Assembly: GCA_029547185.1 (NCBI GenBank)
Contig: JAKPPU010000145.1
Coordinates: 1-64,000, forward strand
Reading direction: 5' to 3'
DNA: 64,000 nucleotides
Origin: Deltaproteobacteria bacterium
GTDB lineage: Bacteria; Desulfobacterota; Desulfomonilia; UBA1062
Within the stretch, counting starts at the first letter, position 1; each line of letters opens with the position of its first letter. This document shows positions 38,371 to 46,656 of this stretch, piece after piece. The position numbers were made by a program, and so were the translations under genes. The notes below the pieces were generated by a model. That model saw only the letters and a list, made by a program, of their open reading frames with translations, was not told where the DNA came from and searched no databases.

Positions 38371-38568
38371 ATGGCAATCAAAGGAAGTGCAGCAGAATTG
38401 GAAAAATATCTTAAAGGGGTAGACTATCCTGCCAGCAAGAGTGATCTCATCAGTAAGGCCCGTTCAAACGGCGCCCCCAGTGAGGTGATCGACATGATCA
38501 ACAGCCTCATGGAAGATCACTTCAACTCGCCGGTGGATGTCGCCAAAGCATTCGGTGAAACTCACTAG
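38371..38568 (+). CDS. DUF2795 domain protein
   Basis: A 65-residue protein of the DUF2795 family: LEKYLKGVDYPASKSDLISKARSNGA followed by VIDMINSLMEDHF. These small proteins are widespread, their function is not established, and they are often found in stress-related settings. The ATG at 38371 follows AAGGAGGAACAAGT, an excellent ribosome-binding site suggesting strong translation. A stable terminator follows, so it is a single-gene transcript. Confidence 0.85.
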   Translation: MAIKGSAAELEKYLKGVDYPASKSDLISKARSNGAPSEVIDMINSLMEDHFNSPVDVAKAFGETH

Positions 38569-38905
38569 GTAAGCAAGTCCAAAGGGATAGCGCTCCCATT
38601 ACAAAGGTGCCAGATCGTGTACGCATGATCTGGCACCTTTTCCATTTTTCCATTTCCAATTCTTGAGGGTGGAGACATTCAGAAGCGGTTTTCAAAAGCA
38701 TGCACCGCCTGGCTGGTCCGATATGACCGATAGCAGACGCGACATGGCGATATGATTGACCCGGTATTGGCTCGCGTATGACCTGATAGAAAACAACTCG
38801 CAAATATATAATGTTGCGGTGAAGAGATTTGCTCATGACAAGAGTGGGGTCAGGCCATGCTCTTCGTCCACTCATAGAATGCCGAGGAAGGTACAGCAGA
38901 AAAAA
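38569..38905. other. Intergenic region between DUF2795 and tRNA-Val
   Basis: About 337 bases. The left end holds the terminator listed separately. The remainder (38650-38900) has no gene, hairpin or repeat that I can support. Confidence 0.4.
38603..38650 (+). terminator. Rho-independent terminator after DUF2795
   Basis: A perfect 14-base stem, AAAGGTGCCAGATC (38603-38616) and GATCTGGCACCTTT (38627-38640), with a 10-base loop. TCCATTTTTCC follows on the plus strand. It ends the DUF2795 transcript 35 bases after its stop. Confidence 0.8.
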
Positions 38906-38980
38906 TGGTGGGCCACATAGGATTTGAACCTATGACTTCTACCGTGTGAAGGTAGCGCTCTCCCCCTGAGCTAGTGGCCC
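38906..38980 (-). tRNA. tRNA-Val (anticodon CAC), CCA encoded
   Basis: The minus strand folds as a complete cloverleaf of 75 bases: acceptor GGGCCAC/GTGGCCC, D arm GCTC/GAGC, anticodon arm CTACC/GGTAG with loop TTCACAC (anticodon CAC, valine GUG), T arm ATAGG/CCTAT with loop TTCAAAT, discriminator A and an encoded CCA. A run of five Ts follows on the minus strand, so it is probably a single-gene transcript. It lies just beyond the stop of the histidine kinase gene, on the same strand. Confidence 0.95.
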
Positions 38981-39083
38981 ATCACGCAGTGTGAGAATAT
39001 ACAGAGCACCCTTGAGAGTGTCAAGAGGAATGTCTCGTGTAATTTCATGGTGCAGCCGGAAGAAGAGGCCGGGAAGAGCTGCC

Positions 39084-41015
39084 TCACTCCGTGGGCAGCG
39101 AGAAGTAGAAGACCGTTCCCACGCCCCTTTCCGAGTTCACCCAGATCTCGCCTCCCATGACGCTCACCGCCTTTTTGACGATGGAGAGGCCGATCCCGGT
39201 CCCCTCGGTGTCGCCTTCGTGGGCGCGGAAAAAGATGTCGAAGATGCTGTCGAGGTGCTCCTTCTCGATTCCCGTACCGTTGTCCCGCACATAGAAGACG
39301 TGGGTGTTGGGCTTCATCTGATAGCCGATGCGGATCGAGAGGTCGCGCTCCGGACACGCGTACTTGATGGAGTTCGAGATGAGGTTCGAGAAGACCTGCA
39401 TGAGCCGGATGCGGTCGGCCTTGATCTTCGGCAGCGGCGTCTCGATCATGATCGTGCCCCTCTTCTCGTTCAGCTGCGAGGCGACCTCGAGGGAGATCTC
39501 GTCGATGAGCTTTATGACCGGGAACTCCTCGGTCTTGAGCTTCAAGCTCTCGACCGCGGAAAGGGTGAGCAGGTTCGAGACGAACGTCTCCATGTGCCTG
39601 CCGCTCTCCTGGATCGCCCGGAGATACTCCATCTCCCTGCCGTCGAGCTTGGAGCCGGCGATCTTGATGAACCGGTCACAGAAGCCGTTGATGGCGACGA
39701 TCGGGTTCTTGAGGTCGTGGGATACGGTGGACACGAGGGTGCGGAGCTCCTCGTTTCTCTGCCGGATCAGGCCCAGGGCATCCTTGAGGTCGTTCGACGT
39801 GTTGGCGATCTCCTGGAAGAGGAGGATGTTCTCAATGACCGTGCCCATATGGACCCCGATGGTAATGAGGAGTCGCTCGTCCTCCGGGGAGATGGTCCTC
39901 TCTCCGAACGACCCGATGTCCATCACGCCGATGAGGCGGGTCCTCGAGTAGAGCGGGATCGAGGCAAAAGACCTGATGCCCTGCTTCTTTAAGGCAAGCG
40001 AGGTCATCCGCGGGTCTTCCGAGGCGTTTTCGATGATGATGGGCTCGCCGTTCTCCACGACCCGGCCGGCAATGCCCTCGCCTATCCGCAGCTCCCTGAT
40101 GGCCTGCACCACGTCGTCCGGCAGGCCGTACGAGTAGGCAACCCTGAGCACCTGCTTCGTGTCGTCGAGCAGGTAGATCCACCCCGTCTCGATGTTCATG
40201 ATCTGGAGCACCTTGTCGAGGGTGTTCTGCAGCACCTCTTCGAGGTCGATGGACGAGCTCAGGGTTTTCGAGATCATGTTGACGGCGGTGAGATCCTGGT
40301 TCTGCCTCAGGAGACGCCTCTCGAGCGCGACCTTTTCCGTGACGTCGCGCAGCAGGGCGATCGACGTGCCCGGCCGGTCCTCGATGAAATGGAAATTGCC
40401 CTCGAGGATCTTGATGCCCTTCGGCGTTTTTACGTTGATCCTGCTGTAGAAGCCCTCTGCAAAGCTCTCTTTCAGGGGTGCGAGGTCTTCCTTGCCTTTT
40501 TCGTCCACGAGGCTGAAGATGTCCTTTCCCTCGATCTCTTCTGCGCTCATACCCAGCATGATGGTGAACGCACGGTTTGAGAACGTGATGGCCCCATGGC
40601 TCATGATGACGATGGCATCGGGAGCGTCTTCGATGAGCTGACGGTATCTGCTTTCCCGGCTGAGCCCGCCGCTCACGAAATCCCCGATGAGAATGTAGAC
40701 GGCGCCGAGTCTGTACCCGATGATGTTGATGAACCCGGATGGGCGGACGAGCCTCGAGCTCAGGGTCTCGATGATCATGGAAAAGGGCCTGTCGGTTTCG
40801 ATGAGCTGCTTGAGGTTCTTTTCAAGCCTCTCGTCCACGAGGAGTTTGTGGGTGATCTCATAGAGGGACTGGCCGATGACGGGAAATGCGCCGTGGTCGA
40901 TGTTCGACTCGAGGAGCGGGTTGATGTAGATGACCGTCCCGCTCGCGTCGAAGGCGCATACGGCGAACGGAGCCGAATGAAAGACGTTTCGTATGATGCC
41001 TACCTGCTTGTCCAT
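39084..41015 (-). CDS. PAS-PAS-GAF sensor histidine kinase
   Basis: A 643-residue soluble kinase; no transmembrane segments. Two PAS domains (about residues 10-105 and 125-235, the second ending LRDVTEKVALER), a GAF domain (about 255-400), a HisKA domain with STVSHDLKNPI (His about 435) and a HATPase_c domain (NLISNSIKYA, VRDNGTGI, GTGIGLSIVKK). It is an orphan: no response regulator is adjacent. AGGTGAT precedes the ATG. The metallo-hydrolase gene ends 5 bases upstream of its start, so the two are likely in one transcript. Confidence 0.92.
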   Translation of the reverse strand: MDKQVGIIRNVFHSAPFAVCAFDASGTVIYINPLLESNIDHGAFPVIGQSLYEITHKLLVDERLEKNLKQLIETDRPFSMIIETLSSRLVRPSGFINIIGYRLGAVYILIGDFVSGGLSRESRYRQLIEDAPDAIVIMSHGAITFSNRAFTIMLGMSAEEIEGKDIFSLVDEKGKEDLAPLKESFAEGFYSRINVKTPKGIKILEGNFHFIEDRPGTSIALLRDVTEKVALERRLLRQNQDLTAVNMISKTLSSSIDLEEVLQNTLDKVLQIMNIETGWIYLLDDTKQVLRVAYSYGLPDDVVQAIRELRIGEGIAGRVVENGEPIIIENASEDPRMTSLALKKQGIRSFASIPLYSRTRLIGVMDIGSFGERTISPEDERLLITIGVHMGTVIENILLFQEIANTSNDLKDALGLIRQRNEELRTLVSTVSHDLKNPIVAINGFCDRFIKIAGSKLDGREMEYLRAIQESGRHMETFVSNLLTLSAVESLKLKTEEFPVIKLIDEISLEVASQLNEKRGTIMIETPLPKIKADRIRLMQVFSNLISNSIKYACPERDLSIRIGYQMKPNTHVFYVRDNGTGIEKEHLDSIFDIFFRAHEGDTEGTGIGLSIVKKAVSVMGGEIWVNSERGVGTVFYFSLPTE

Positions 41016-41020
41016 ATCAC

Positions 41021-41641
41021 CTATGAAAGGACGTAGGATTGACCCGGGTCGAGGATGTGCGTTTCCGTGCCGGCGATCCGCGAGAACCTCTCCGCATTCT
41101 CTTTCGAGCCGACGATGTCGCCGAAGTGTATGGGAATCAGGGCGCGCGCTCTCATGGCCCGGGCTGCCCCGGCCGCCTCTTCCTCATCCATGGTGTACGT
41201 ACCTCCCACAGGAATGAGAGCCGCGTCAACGTCTAAATCATCCATCTCGGGTATGTGGTCAGTATCGCCGGCATGATAGATCGTTCTGCCGTCGATGCCG
41301 ACGATGTATCCCACCCAGCCCTTTGCCTTGGGGTGAAACTGCTTGCTGATGTTGTACGCAGGGACGGCCTTCACCGTGATGCCTTCATACGAGAAGCTCC
41401 GTCCCACTGGGATCACGTCGGTGACCTGGGGCATGGCCTCAGGAGCGAGCACCAGCGTATCACTGCCGGAAAGCATCGTGATGTCCTCCGGCGAATAGTG
41501 GTCGGAGTGGCCGTGGGTAACGAGGATGAGATCGGCCTTCGGGAGGCCCTTTCTCACCTTCCAGGGATCGATATAGACAGTTCTCGAACCGTTTGTGATC
41601 ATGATGCTCGCATGTCCAAGCCAGGTAATTTCTACGGGCAT
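41021..41641 (-). CDS. UPF0173-type metal-dependent hydrolase (metallo-beta-lactamase fold)
   Basis: A 206-residue metallo-beta-lactamase-fold protein with THGHSDHYS (HxHxDH), a metal-bridging Asp in YHAGDTDHIPEM and C-terminal IPIHFG. It resembles UPF0173 hydrolases (YtkL/L-ascorbate lactonase relatives); the substrate is unknown. Strong GGAGGCGATGT Shine-Dalgarno before the ATG at 41641. It leads into the orphan kinase gene 5 bases downstream. Confidence 0.88.
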   Translation of the reverse strand: MPVEITWLGHASIMITNGSRTVYIDPWKVRKGLPKADLILVTHGHSDHYSPEDITMLSGSDTLVLAPEAMPQVTDVIPVGRSFSYEGITVKAVPAYNISKQFHPKAKGWVGYIVGIDGRTIYHAGDTDHIPEMDDLDVDAALIPVGGTYTMDEEEAAGAARAMRARALIPIHFGDIVGSKENAERFSRIAGTETHILDPGQSYVLS

Positions 41642-41766
41642 ACATCGCCTCCGAGTGCAATGTTATCAAGGGATGATATTGAGCTCATCATACAAAAGAG
41701 GTGGGCAGGTTTCAACAAAAAATCCTCTTTACTCAAGGATTTGGTTGTCATATGTGAGCAGGGGCA

Positions 41767-42312
41767 ATGAAGATGCATTCCTTCTCCCTCATTCCGGTGT
41801 TCGCGGCGCTCACGGCGGCAGGCGCCTTCATCAAGCTGCCCGTCCCCCCCGTACCGATCACGGCGCAGATTCTCTTCGTCGCCATGTCCGGGATGCTGCT
41901 GGGACCGAAGGCCGGGGCCGCAAGCCAGCTTGTCTACCTCATCGTGGGCCTCATCGGTCTGCCCGTGTTCTCGGGCGGAGGCGGACCGGCATACGTGGCA
42001 AGCCCGACATTCGGATACCTCCTCGGCTTCATTCCTGCATCCGCCCTGGCAGGGTTCCTCATGAAGGGAAGGCCTTTTACACCCCGCACGATCCTGCCCG
42101 TCTCGGGTTTGAGCATGCTGACGGTCTACATCGTGGGCGTGCCCTGGTTCGCCTTCTTTATGGCCTGTATCCTCCACAAGCCCGATGCCCTGTGGATCGC
42201 CGTAAAGTCGGGCTTTGCAATCTTTATCCCCGGCGACATCGTCAAGTGCCTCGTGCTCGCAGCAGTGATGCCCAGGCTGGGCTCCCTGATGCGGACAGGG
42301 TCTTCCGGCTGA
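41767..42312 (+). CDS. bioY: Biotin transporter BioY
   Basis: A 181-residue membrane protein with about six transmembrane segments and the BioY hallmarks KLPVPPVPITAQ and a Gly-rich loop (FSGGGGPAYVASPTFGYLLGF). BioY is the substrate-binding S component for biotin of ECF transporters and can also work alone. No ECF ATPase genes are adjacent. A biotin need in the window is explained by accB at 46.7 kb. AGGGG-like sequence precedes the ATG. It is convergent with the duplicated-domain gene. Confidence 0.93.
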   Translation: MKMHSFSLIPVFAALTAAGAFIKLPVPPVPITAQILFVAMSGMLLGPKAGAASQLVYLIVGLIGLPVFSGGGGPAYVASPTFGYLLGFIPASALAGFLMKGRPFTPRTILPVSGLSMLTVYIVGVPWFAFFMACILHKPDALWIAVKSGFAIFIPGDIVKCLVLAAVMPRLGSLMRTGSSG

Positions 42313-42467
42313 TTCGACCCGAAACCGTCTCGAGGAATTTTCAATACGTGCTCACCCTGTGGGGCAAAGGCAGAAAGAAATGCTGCATCTATGAAAATTA
42401 TTTACCACTTTTCCCTGCTCGGAGGGCTCAGGAAAAGGACAAAGAGCTGATATAACATGACAGTGTA

Positions 42468-42508
42468 CGGAAAAAAGCAGGGCGCAAGACGAGCCCTGCT
42501 TTGTTATT
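42468..42508. terminator. Bidirectional terminator between bioY and the duplicated-domain gene
   Basis: A perfect 10-base stem, AAAGCAGGGC (42474-42483) and GCCCTGCTTT (42493-42502), with a 9-base loop. Six As on the plus-strand left give TTTTTT on the minus strand; the plus strand continues TTGTTATT. It ends the transcript arriving from the minus strand (gene at 42539) and probably bioY. Confidence 0.75.
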
Positions 42509-42538
42509 CCACATCGGCACGCTCAGGAGCTGCGTTCC

Positions 42539-42937
42539 CTACTTGAAGGCTCCGATCTGGCAGGGGGTGATCTTTATGCCCAGAGAGTCGGCCGCGTTTC
42601 CGATCTCGGCGCGGGGGATCTTCGAGGCCGTGGCAATGTCCCAGAGCTCCCTGCATCCGACCCTGCCGTCCTTTGCTGCAGCCCTGATCTTTTCGAGCAC
42701 GTCATCCGGGACTGCAACCGGCCTGCCCGTGAGCTTGTAGGGGGATATGCCTTTCCTGCCGTAGCCGAACAGGCCGAGTTGGCACTGGTCGAGCTTGACC
42801 TTAAGCGAGTTCGCTGCATCGCCCACCTCTTTGGGTGAAATGCCCAGGGAGGCTGCTATGTAGTGGGCAACAGCGCAGGGAAGGTTTTCCCAACCCGGAT
42901 AGATCCTGATCATCTCCTCGATCTTTCTGATGTCCAT
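42539..42937 (-). CDS. Small protein with a duplicated domain, coupled to an ADP-forming acyl-CoA synthetase
   Basis: A 132-residue protein I do not recognise as a named family. It has an internal duplication: residues about 22-57 (EVGDAANSLKVKLDQCQLGLF) and about 97-131 (EIGNAADSLGIKITPCQIGAF). Each half ends in a conserved Cys-Gln-hydrophobic-Gly element and looks helical, perhaps a winged-helix-like fold. A strong TAGGAGAAGACA Shine-Dalgarno precedes the start, and the acyl-CoA synthetase gene ends only 9 bases upstream. Partner, subunit or regulator of that enzyme is an inference. Confidence 0.6.
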   Translation of the reverse strand: MDIRKIEEMIRIYPGWENLPCAVAHYIAASLGISPKEVGDAANSLKVKLDQCQLGLFGYGRKGISPYKLTGRPVAVPDDVLEKIRAAAKDGRVGCRELWDIATASKIPRAEIGNAADSLGIKITPCQIGAFK

Positions 42938-42946
42938 TGTCTTCTC

Positions 42947-45082
42947 CTACCGGATGATCATGAGTGCATCCGCGACCTTTGGTTTGCCGTCTTCGATGAT
43001 GACAGGATTCAGATCTATCTCTTTTATGCCCGGGAAATCAAGAGCCAAATCGCCGAGGCGCATGAGGACCGAAGCCAGGGCGTTCCTGTCGACCTCTCCC
43101 ATGGACCGGTAGGGGCCGATGAGGGCCTTCGCACCGATGGAGCCGATCATTTCGAGGGCGTCGTCCCTGCTCAAGGGGGCGAGGCGGATGGTGAAGTCTT
43201 TGAGCGCCTCGGCAAAGATGCCGCCCAGCCCGAACATCACGCACGGCGGGAACCCGGCATACGTGCTTATGCCTGCCATGAACTCCCTCTTCCCGCGGAG
43301 CATCTCGGCAACGAGGATTCCGGCGTCCGGTGCGGCCGACAGGATAGAATCGCACGCCTGTCTGACGCCGTCTTCGTCGTTCACGTTCAGGAACACGAGG
43401 TTCTGCTCTGTCTTATGCGAGATCGAGGGAGAGCAGGCCTTCACCGCGACCGGGAATCCGATCCTGCGAGCAGATTCTATGGCCTCTTCCGGGCTGCGGG
43501 CCAGGTGCTCCTGCGCCGTGGGTATTCCGTAGGCTCTCAATACGCGTTTTGCCATGTACTCGTCGATGGCCGAAGCCTTTCTTCCATCGAGGATCTCCCG
43601 CGCCTCTGCGGGGACGGTCATCTCCGGTCGTTCCGCCTTGCCGGAGGAATTGCGCTTCCGGATGAGGAGGTGCTTGTAGAATGCCGCCATTGCCTTGGCC
43701 GCCTTCTCGGGCGAGTCGAAGGTCGGGACCCTGCTGCCGTGGAATTCATCTATGGCATGGTCCTCTTTTCCGAAGAAGGAGGAGATGAGGAGCGGCTTGC
43801 CGTAGGTGTGCGGCATGCGGACGAGCTTGTCGATCCTGACCTGCGACGCCTTGAGGAACTCCTCCTTGGACATGGGTATGTAGTCCTTGGCAACGGGATA
43901 CATGAGCTCCAAGAAGCCCGTGTCCATGATTCCGTGGATGATGATCCCGTCGATCTCCGAAGCCTGGAACAGGATCTCGGGGATCTTTTCGGCCAGGGTG
44001 TCCATATCCATGTGGAAGGTGAGGTCCACCGGGTTGCGCGGGCTTGCATGGCCCGGAATGAGTTCACTGATGCTTTCCTGGATCCCGGGCGAGAATTCAG
44101 GGATCTCGAGGTTGGCCGCGTTGCACGTGGAGGCGATCGCTGTGCCGGGACCGCCCGAGTTCGTGAGCACGGCGATGCGGGTGCCTTTCAATGGAGGCTG
44201 GGTCGCGAGGGCCCACCCGATCCGGTAGACCTCCTCGATGGTGTCGACCCGGATGATCCCTGCCTGGGCGAAGAGCCCGTCATAGATGAAGTCCGGGCCT
44301 GCCATGGCGCCGGTATGGCTGGATCCGGAGCGGGCGCCGGCCTCGGTCCCGCCCACGTACTGGGCCACGATGGGCTTTTTGACGCTCACCCGGCGGGCGA
44401 CCTCAAGAAACCTCGCCCCGTCGCGAATGCCTTCGATGTAGAGGCCGATGGCCTTTGTCCGGTCGTCATCCCCGAGGTATTCGAGGCAGTCGGCCAGCGA
44501 GATGTCGGCCTCGTTTCCCACGCTGATGGCCTTTGCGAAGCCGATCCCGTTCTTCTGGAGGAACTTTACGCTCTGGGCTATGTAGGTGCCGCTCTGCGAA
44601 GCGAGGGAGAACGACCCGCCGTGCACGAGGATCGGGGCCACGGTGATGTTGAGCGGCAGGTGCGTATTGACGATGCCCAGGCAGTTCGGCCCCAGAAAGC
44701 GGATCCCATAGGTGCGGGCGATGTCGATGATCCTCTTCTCGAGGTCGCGGCCCTTGCCTCCCGTCTCCCTGAAACCCGCCGTGATGATCACCGCATGCTT
44801 CGTGCCGAGCTTGCCAATATCTTCGAGCATTTCCGGCACGAGCCTCGTGGGCACGACGAAGATCGCCAGGTCCGGGGCATAGGGGAGATCCTTTATGGAC
44901 GGATATGCCTTTTTCCCGAGCACCGTCTTTTCCGTGGGGTGCACGGGCATGATATCGCCGGGGAAGCCGCAGTTCACGAGGTTGAGCATCTGAATGGTGC
45001 CCATCTTGACAAAGTTGTTGCTGGCGCCGGTAATCGCGATTGAAGAAGGACTCATGATCGTATCGAGAGGCTTGGCGGACAT
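42947..45082 (-). CDS. ADP-forming acyl-CoA synthetase (acetate-CoA ligase type), fused alpha-beta
   Basis: A 711-residue enzyme that would interconvert acyl-CoA, ADP and phosphate with acid, ATP and CoA. The alpha half comes first: CoA-binding (about 1-135), succinyl-CoA-ligase domains with the phospho-histidine loop SSHTGAMAG (about H256), then the ATP-grasp beta half (about 480-711). Acyl substrate (acetyl, benzoyl, phenylacetyl or other) cannot be read off. The domain order is opposite to that of the Pat-like protein in this window and lacks the GNAT. AAGGAAGG precedes the ATG. A long open frame on the opposite strand is a shadow. Confidence 0.9.
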   Translation of the reverse strand: MSAKPLDTIMSPSSIAITGASNNFVKMGTIQMLNLVNCGFPGDIMPVHPTEKTVLGKKAYPSIKDLPYAPDLAIFVVPTRLVPEMLEDIGKLGTKHAVIITAGFRETGGKGRDLEKRIIDIARTYGIRFLGPNCLGIVNTHLPLNITVAPILVHGGSFSLASQSGTYIAQSVKFLQKNGIGFAKAISVGNEADISLADCLEYLGDDDRTKAIGLYIEGIRDGARFLEVARRVSVKKPIVAQYVGGTEAGARSGSSHTGAMAGPDFIYDGLFAQAGIIRVDTIEEVYRIGWALATQPPLKGTRIAVLTNSGGPGTAIASTCNAANLEIPEFSPGIQESISELIPGHASPRNPVDLTFHMDMDTLAEKIPEILFQASEIDGIIIHGIMDTGFLELMYPVAKDYIPMSKEEFLKASQVRIDKLVRMPHTYGKPLLISSFFGKEDHAIDEFHGSRVPTFDSPEKAAKAMAAFYKHLLIRKRNSSGKAERPEMTVPAEAREILDGRKASAIDEYMAKRVLRAYGIPTAQEHLARSPEEAIESARRIGFPVAVKACSPSISHKTEQNLVFLNVNDEDGVRQACDSILSAAPDAGILVAEMLRGKREFMAGISTYAGFPPCVMFGLGGIFAEALKDFTIRLAPLSRDDALEMIGSIGAKALIGPYRSMGEVDRNALASVLMRLGDLALDFPGIKEIDLNPVIIEDGKPKVADALMIIR

Positions 45083-45182
45083 ATAACCTTCCTTTCACTC
45101 ATCATGGCGAGATTGGAAATATCTCTCAAAATATCAACAAATTCCTTGTATCAATTTTGCCGGTTGAGATCAAGAATAAAAC

Positions 45183-45194
45183 GACCGTTCGGTC
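45183..45194. promoter_or_regulatory. Inverted repeat resembling a TetR-family operator
   Basis: GACCG-TT-CGGTC (45183-45194) is a 5-base inverted repeat with a 2-base centre, in the 197-base gap between the divergent acyl-CoA synthetase and VTT genes. Words of this type (ACCG..CGGT) are used by TetR-type regulators of lipid metabolism. No TetR gene is in the window, so this is a candidate only. Confidence 0.4.
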
Positions 45195-45279
45195 TATTAG
45201 AGGCAATAGTCATATCTCCGTCATTATCGGAAGAGCAGCGCGGCGTTGCGATGAGTGTGTTCGCCGCGATAATATATGA

Positions 45280-46032
45280 ATGGCATCCCTCAAACACACG
45301 ATCGTCTCTTCCGAGGTGTACCGTTCCCTCGTGCTTCCGGTGTTGAGACATCTCCGCTTCGGGATGTATTCTCCCTGGATCCGTCACCACATCTGCCTCA
45401 TTATCCTTAGCATGCTGGCCTTCCTCTCGATCCTCTGGCTGTTCAGGGTCATCGACCCTTATCCCTTGAGGGACTGGGTGAGCCTGAGGGAAACCCTCAT
45501 CAGTCTCGGCCTTGTCGGGCCGGTGATCTTTGTTCTCCTCACGGCTGTTCTTCCCCTCTTCTCACCGATGAGCATCCTCGTCGTAACGGGCGCTGCCAGC
45601 TTCGGGCCCGCGATGGGCATCATCCTCTCCTACATCGGGGCGCAGCTCAATGCCAACATCACCTTTCTCCTCGTGAGGACCCTTGCCGTAGAGGAAAGGT
45701 GGGGAAAGGGAGAAAGCTTATCCAAGATCAAGGCGAGCATAAAGCGCAACGGCTTCCCCATCGTGCTCCTGATGCACACACTGTCCCTTTTCCCGTTCGT
45801 TGCCGTCAACTCGGCTGCCGCGGCTTCAGGGATCAGGTGGGAGGATTTCGCAAAGGGGACCCTCGCGGGCACGATCCTGCCGATCGTGATCTACTCACTG
45901 ATCGGTGAGGCGCTCATTCCCAGGATCATGCCGCCGGAGGTCTACTTTGCCTTCGTCGCCTTCATCATGCTCGTGATCATCGTGGCTGCCTTCAAGAAAC
46001 GAGACGCCTATCTGAGACGAAAAGGAGTCTAG
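45280..46032 (+). CDS. TVP38/TMEM64 (VTT domain) membrane protein
   Basis: A 250-residue inner-membrane protein of the DedA/VTT superfamily, with transmembrane segments at about residues 35-60, 75-100, 105-130, 155-180, 190-215 and 220-240. The VTT core includes GAASFGPAMGIILSYIGAQLNA and the re-entrant-loop region FPFVAVNSAAAASGI. Such proteins act in lipid scrambling or membrane homeostasis. The ATG at 45280 lacks a clear Shine-Dalgarno; an internal start cannot be excluded. Its 3' end overlaps the convergent LplA-like gene by 138 bases. Confidence 0.8.
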   Translation: MASLKHTIVSSEVYRSLVLPVLRHLRFGMYSPWIRHHICLIILSMLAFLSILWLFRVIDPYPLRDWVSLRETLISLGLVGPVIFVLLTAVLPLFSPMSILVVTGAASFGPAMGIILSYIGAQLNANITFLLVRTLAVEERWGKGESLSKIKASIKRNGFPIVLLMHTLSLFPFVAVNSAAAASGIRWEDFAKGTLAGTILPIVIYSLIGEALIPRIMPPEVYFAFVAFIMLVIIVAAFKKRDAYLRRKGV

Positions 46033-46656
46033 GAGAAATCCTACGAACTCGTCCTGACTGAAATCCGGCGCACGGTCGCAGATGCCAGGCGTTCCAGGGT
46101 CGTTTCCGTCTCCGAAAACCCTGGTCGAGAGGTCCCGGTCCACGCGGAGAGGCATCACCCCCTGGAAAAGGATGCAGCCGCTTCTCCGCAGGAGGGCGAG
46201 GCCCAGGATCTTGCTTCCCATGAGATGCAGCTCCACCGGCGTCGAGCGCATGAAGCACACGTCTGAGAACGCGGTATTCTCGCCCTTCATTTCAACCTCG
46301 AGCCCGCAGCTTCTCAGGGCACGCGCGAAGATCTTCGAGATTGTTCCACAGGCGTCGATAATGCCGCGGGAGAACGGTCCCCTCGAAGGGGCGCAGATGC
46401 TGAAGGTGATGTCGTCGACATGGAGCACTGCGCCGCCGCCCGTGGGGCGCTTCAAGATGGGCAATGTCAGGTTCGGATCGGACAGGGTGAAGCTCTTCTG
46501 GTGGTAGCCGACCGTCACGGCGGGCTCTTCCCAGTTGTAGATCCTGAGAATTCCTTGGTGCTTTTTTTCGATGAGAGACTGGAACAGGGCAGCGTCCCGT
46601 GTCATGTTCCTCTTTGAAGGGCACCTTCCGTCGAGGACGAGGTGCCACTGTGTCAT
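45895..46656 (-). CDS. LplA/LipM-like lipoyl/octanoyl ligase family protein
   Basis: A 253-residue protein of the BPL_LplA_LipB superfamily. The lipoate-binding motif is RPTGGGAVLH followed by DITFSI, and the lysine element is MGSKILGLAL, where the catalytic Lys is expected. It would attach lipoate, octanoate or a related acid to a carrier lysine. The start (ATG, 46656) overlaps the accB stop (ATGA). The family core ends near residue 223; the last 30 or so residues, Asp/Glu/His-rich, are read antisense to the VTT gene. The accB link makes biotin-carrier modification possible but unproven. Confidence 0.75.
   Translation of the reverse strand: MTQWHLVLDGRCPSKRNMTRDAALFQSLIEKKHQGILRIYNWEEPAVTVGYHQKSFTLSDPNLTLPILKRPTGGGAVLHVDDITFSICAPSRGPFSRGIIDACGTISKIFARALRSCGLEVEMKGENTAFSDVCFMRSTPVELHLMGSKILGLALLRRSGCILFQGVMPLRVDRDLSTRVFGDGNDPGTPGICDRAPDFSQDEFVGFLLDSFSSQIGVSFLEGSHDDHEHDEGDEGKVDLRRHDPGNERLTDQ

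Noticed and set aside
32760..38600. Prophage or genomic island
   Set aside because: The region has an accessory look, but no integrase, phage gene, transposase or flanking repeat was found. The tRNA-Val nearby shows no duplicated 3' end that I can see.
42863..45043. 726-codon open frame antisense to the acyl-CoA synthetase
   Set aside because: Same reason: the sense protein is a clear family member, while the antisense one has no motifs.
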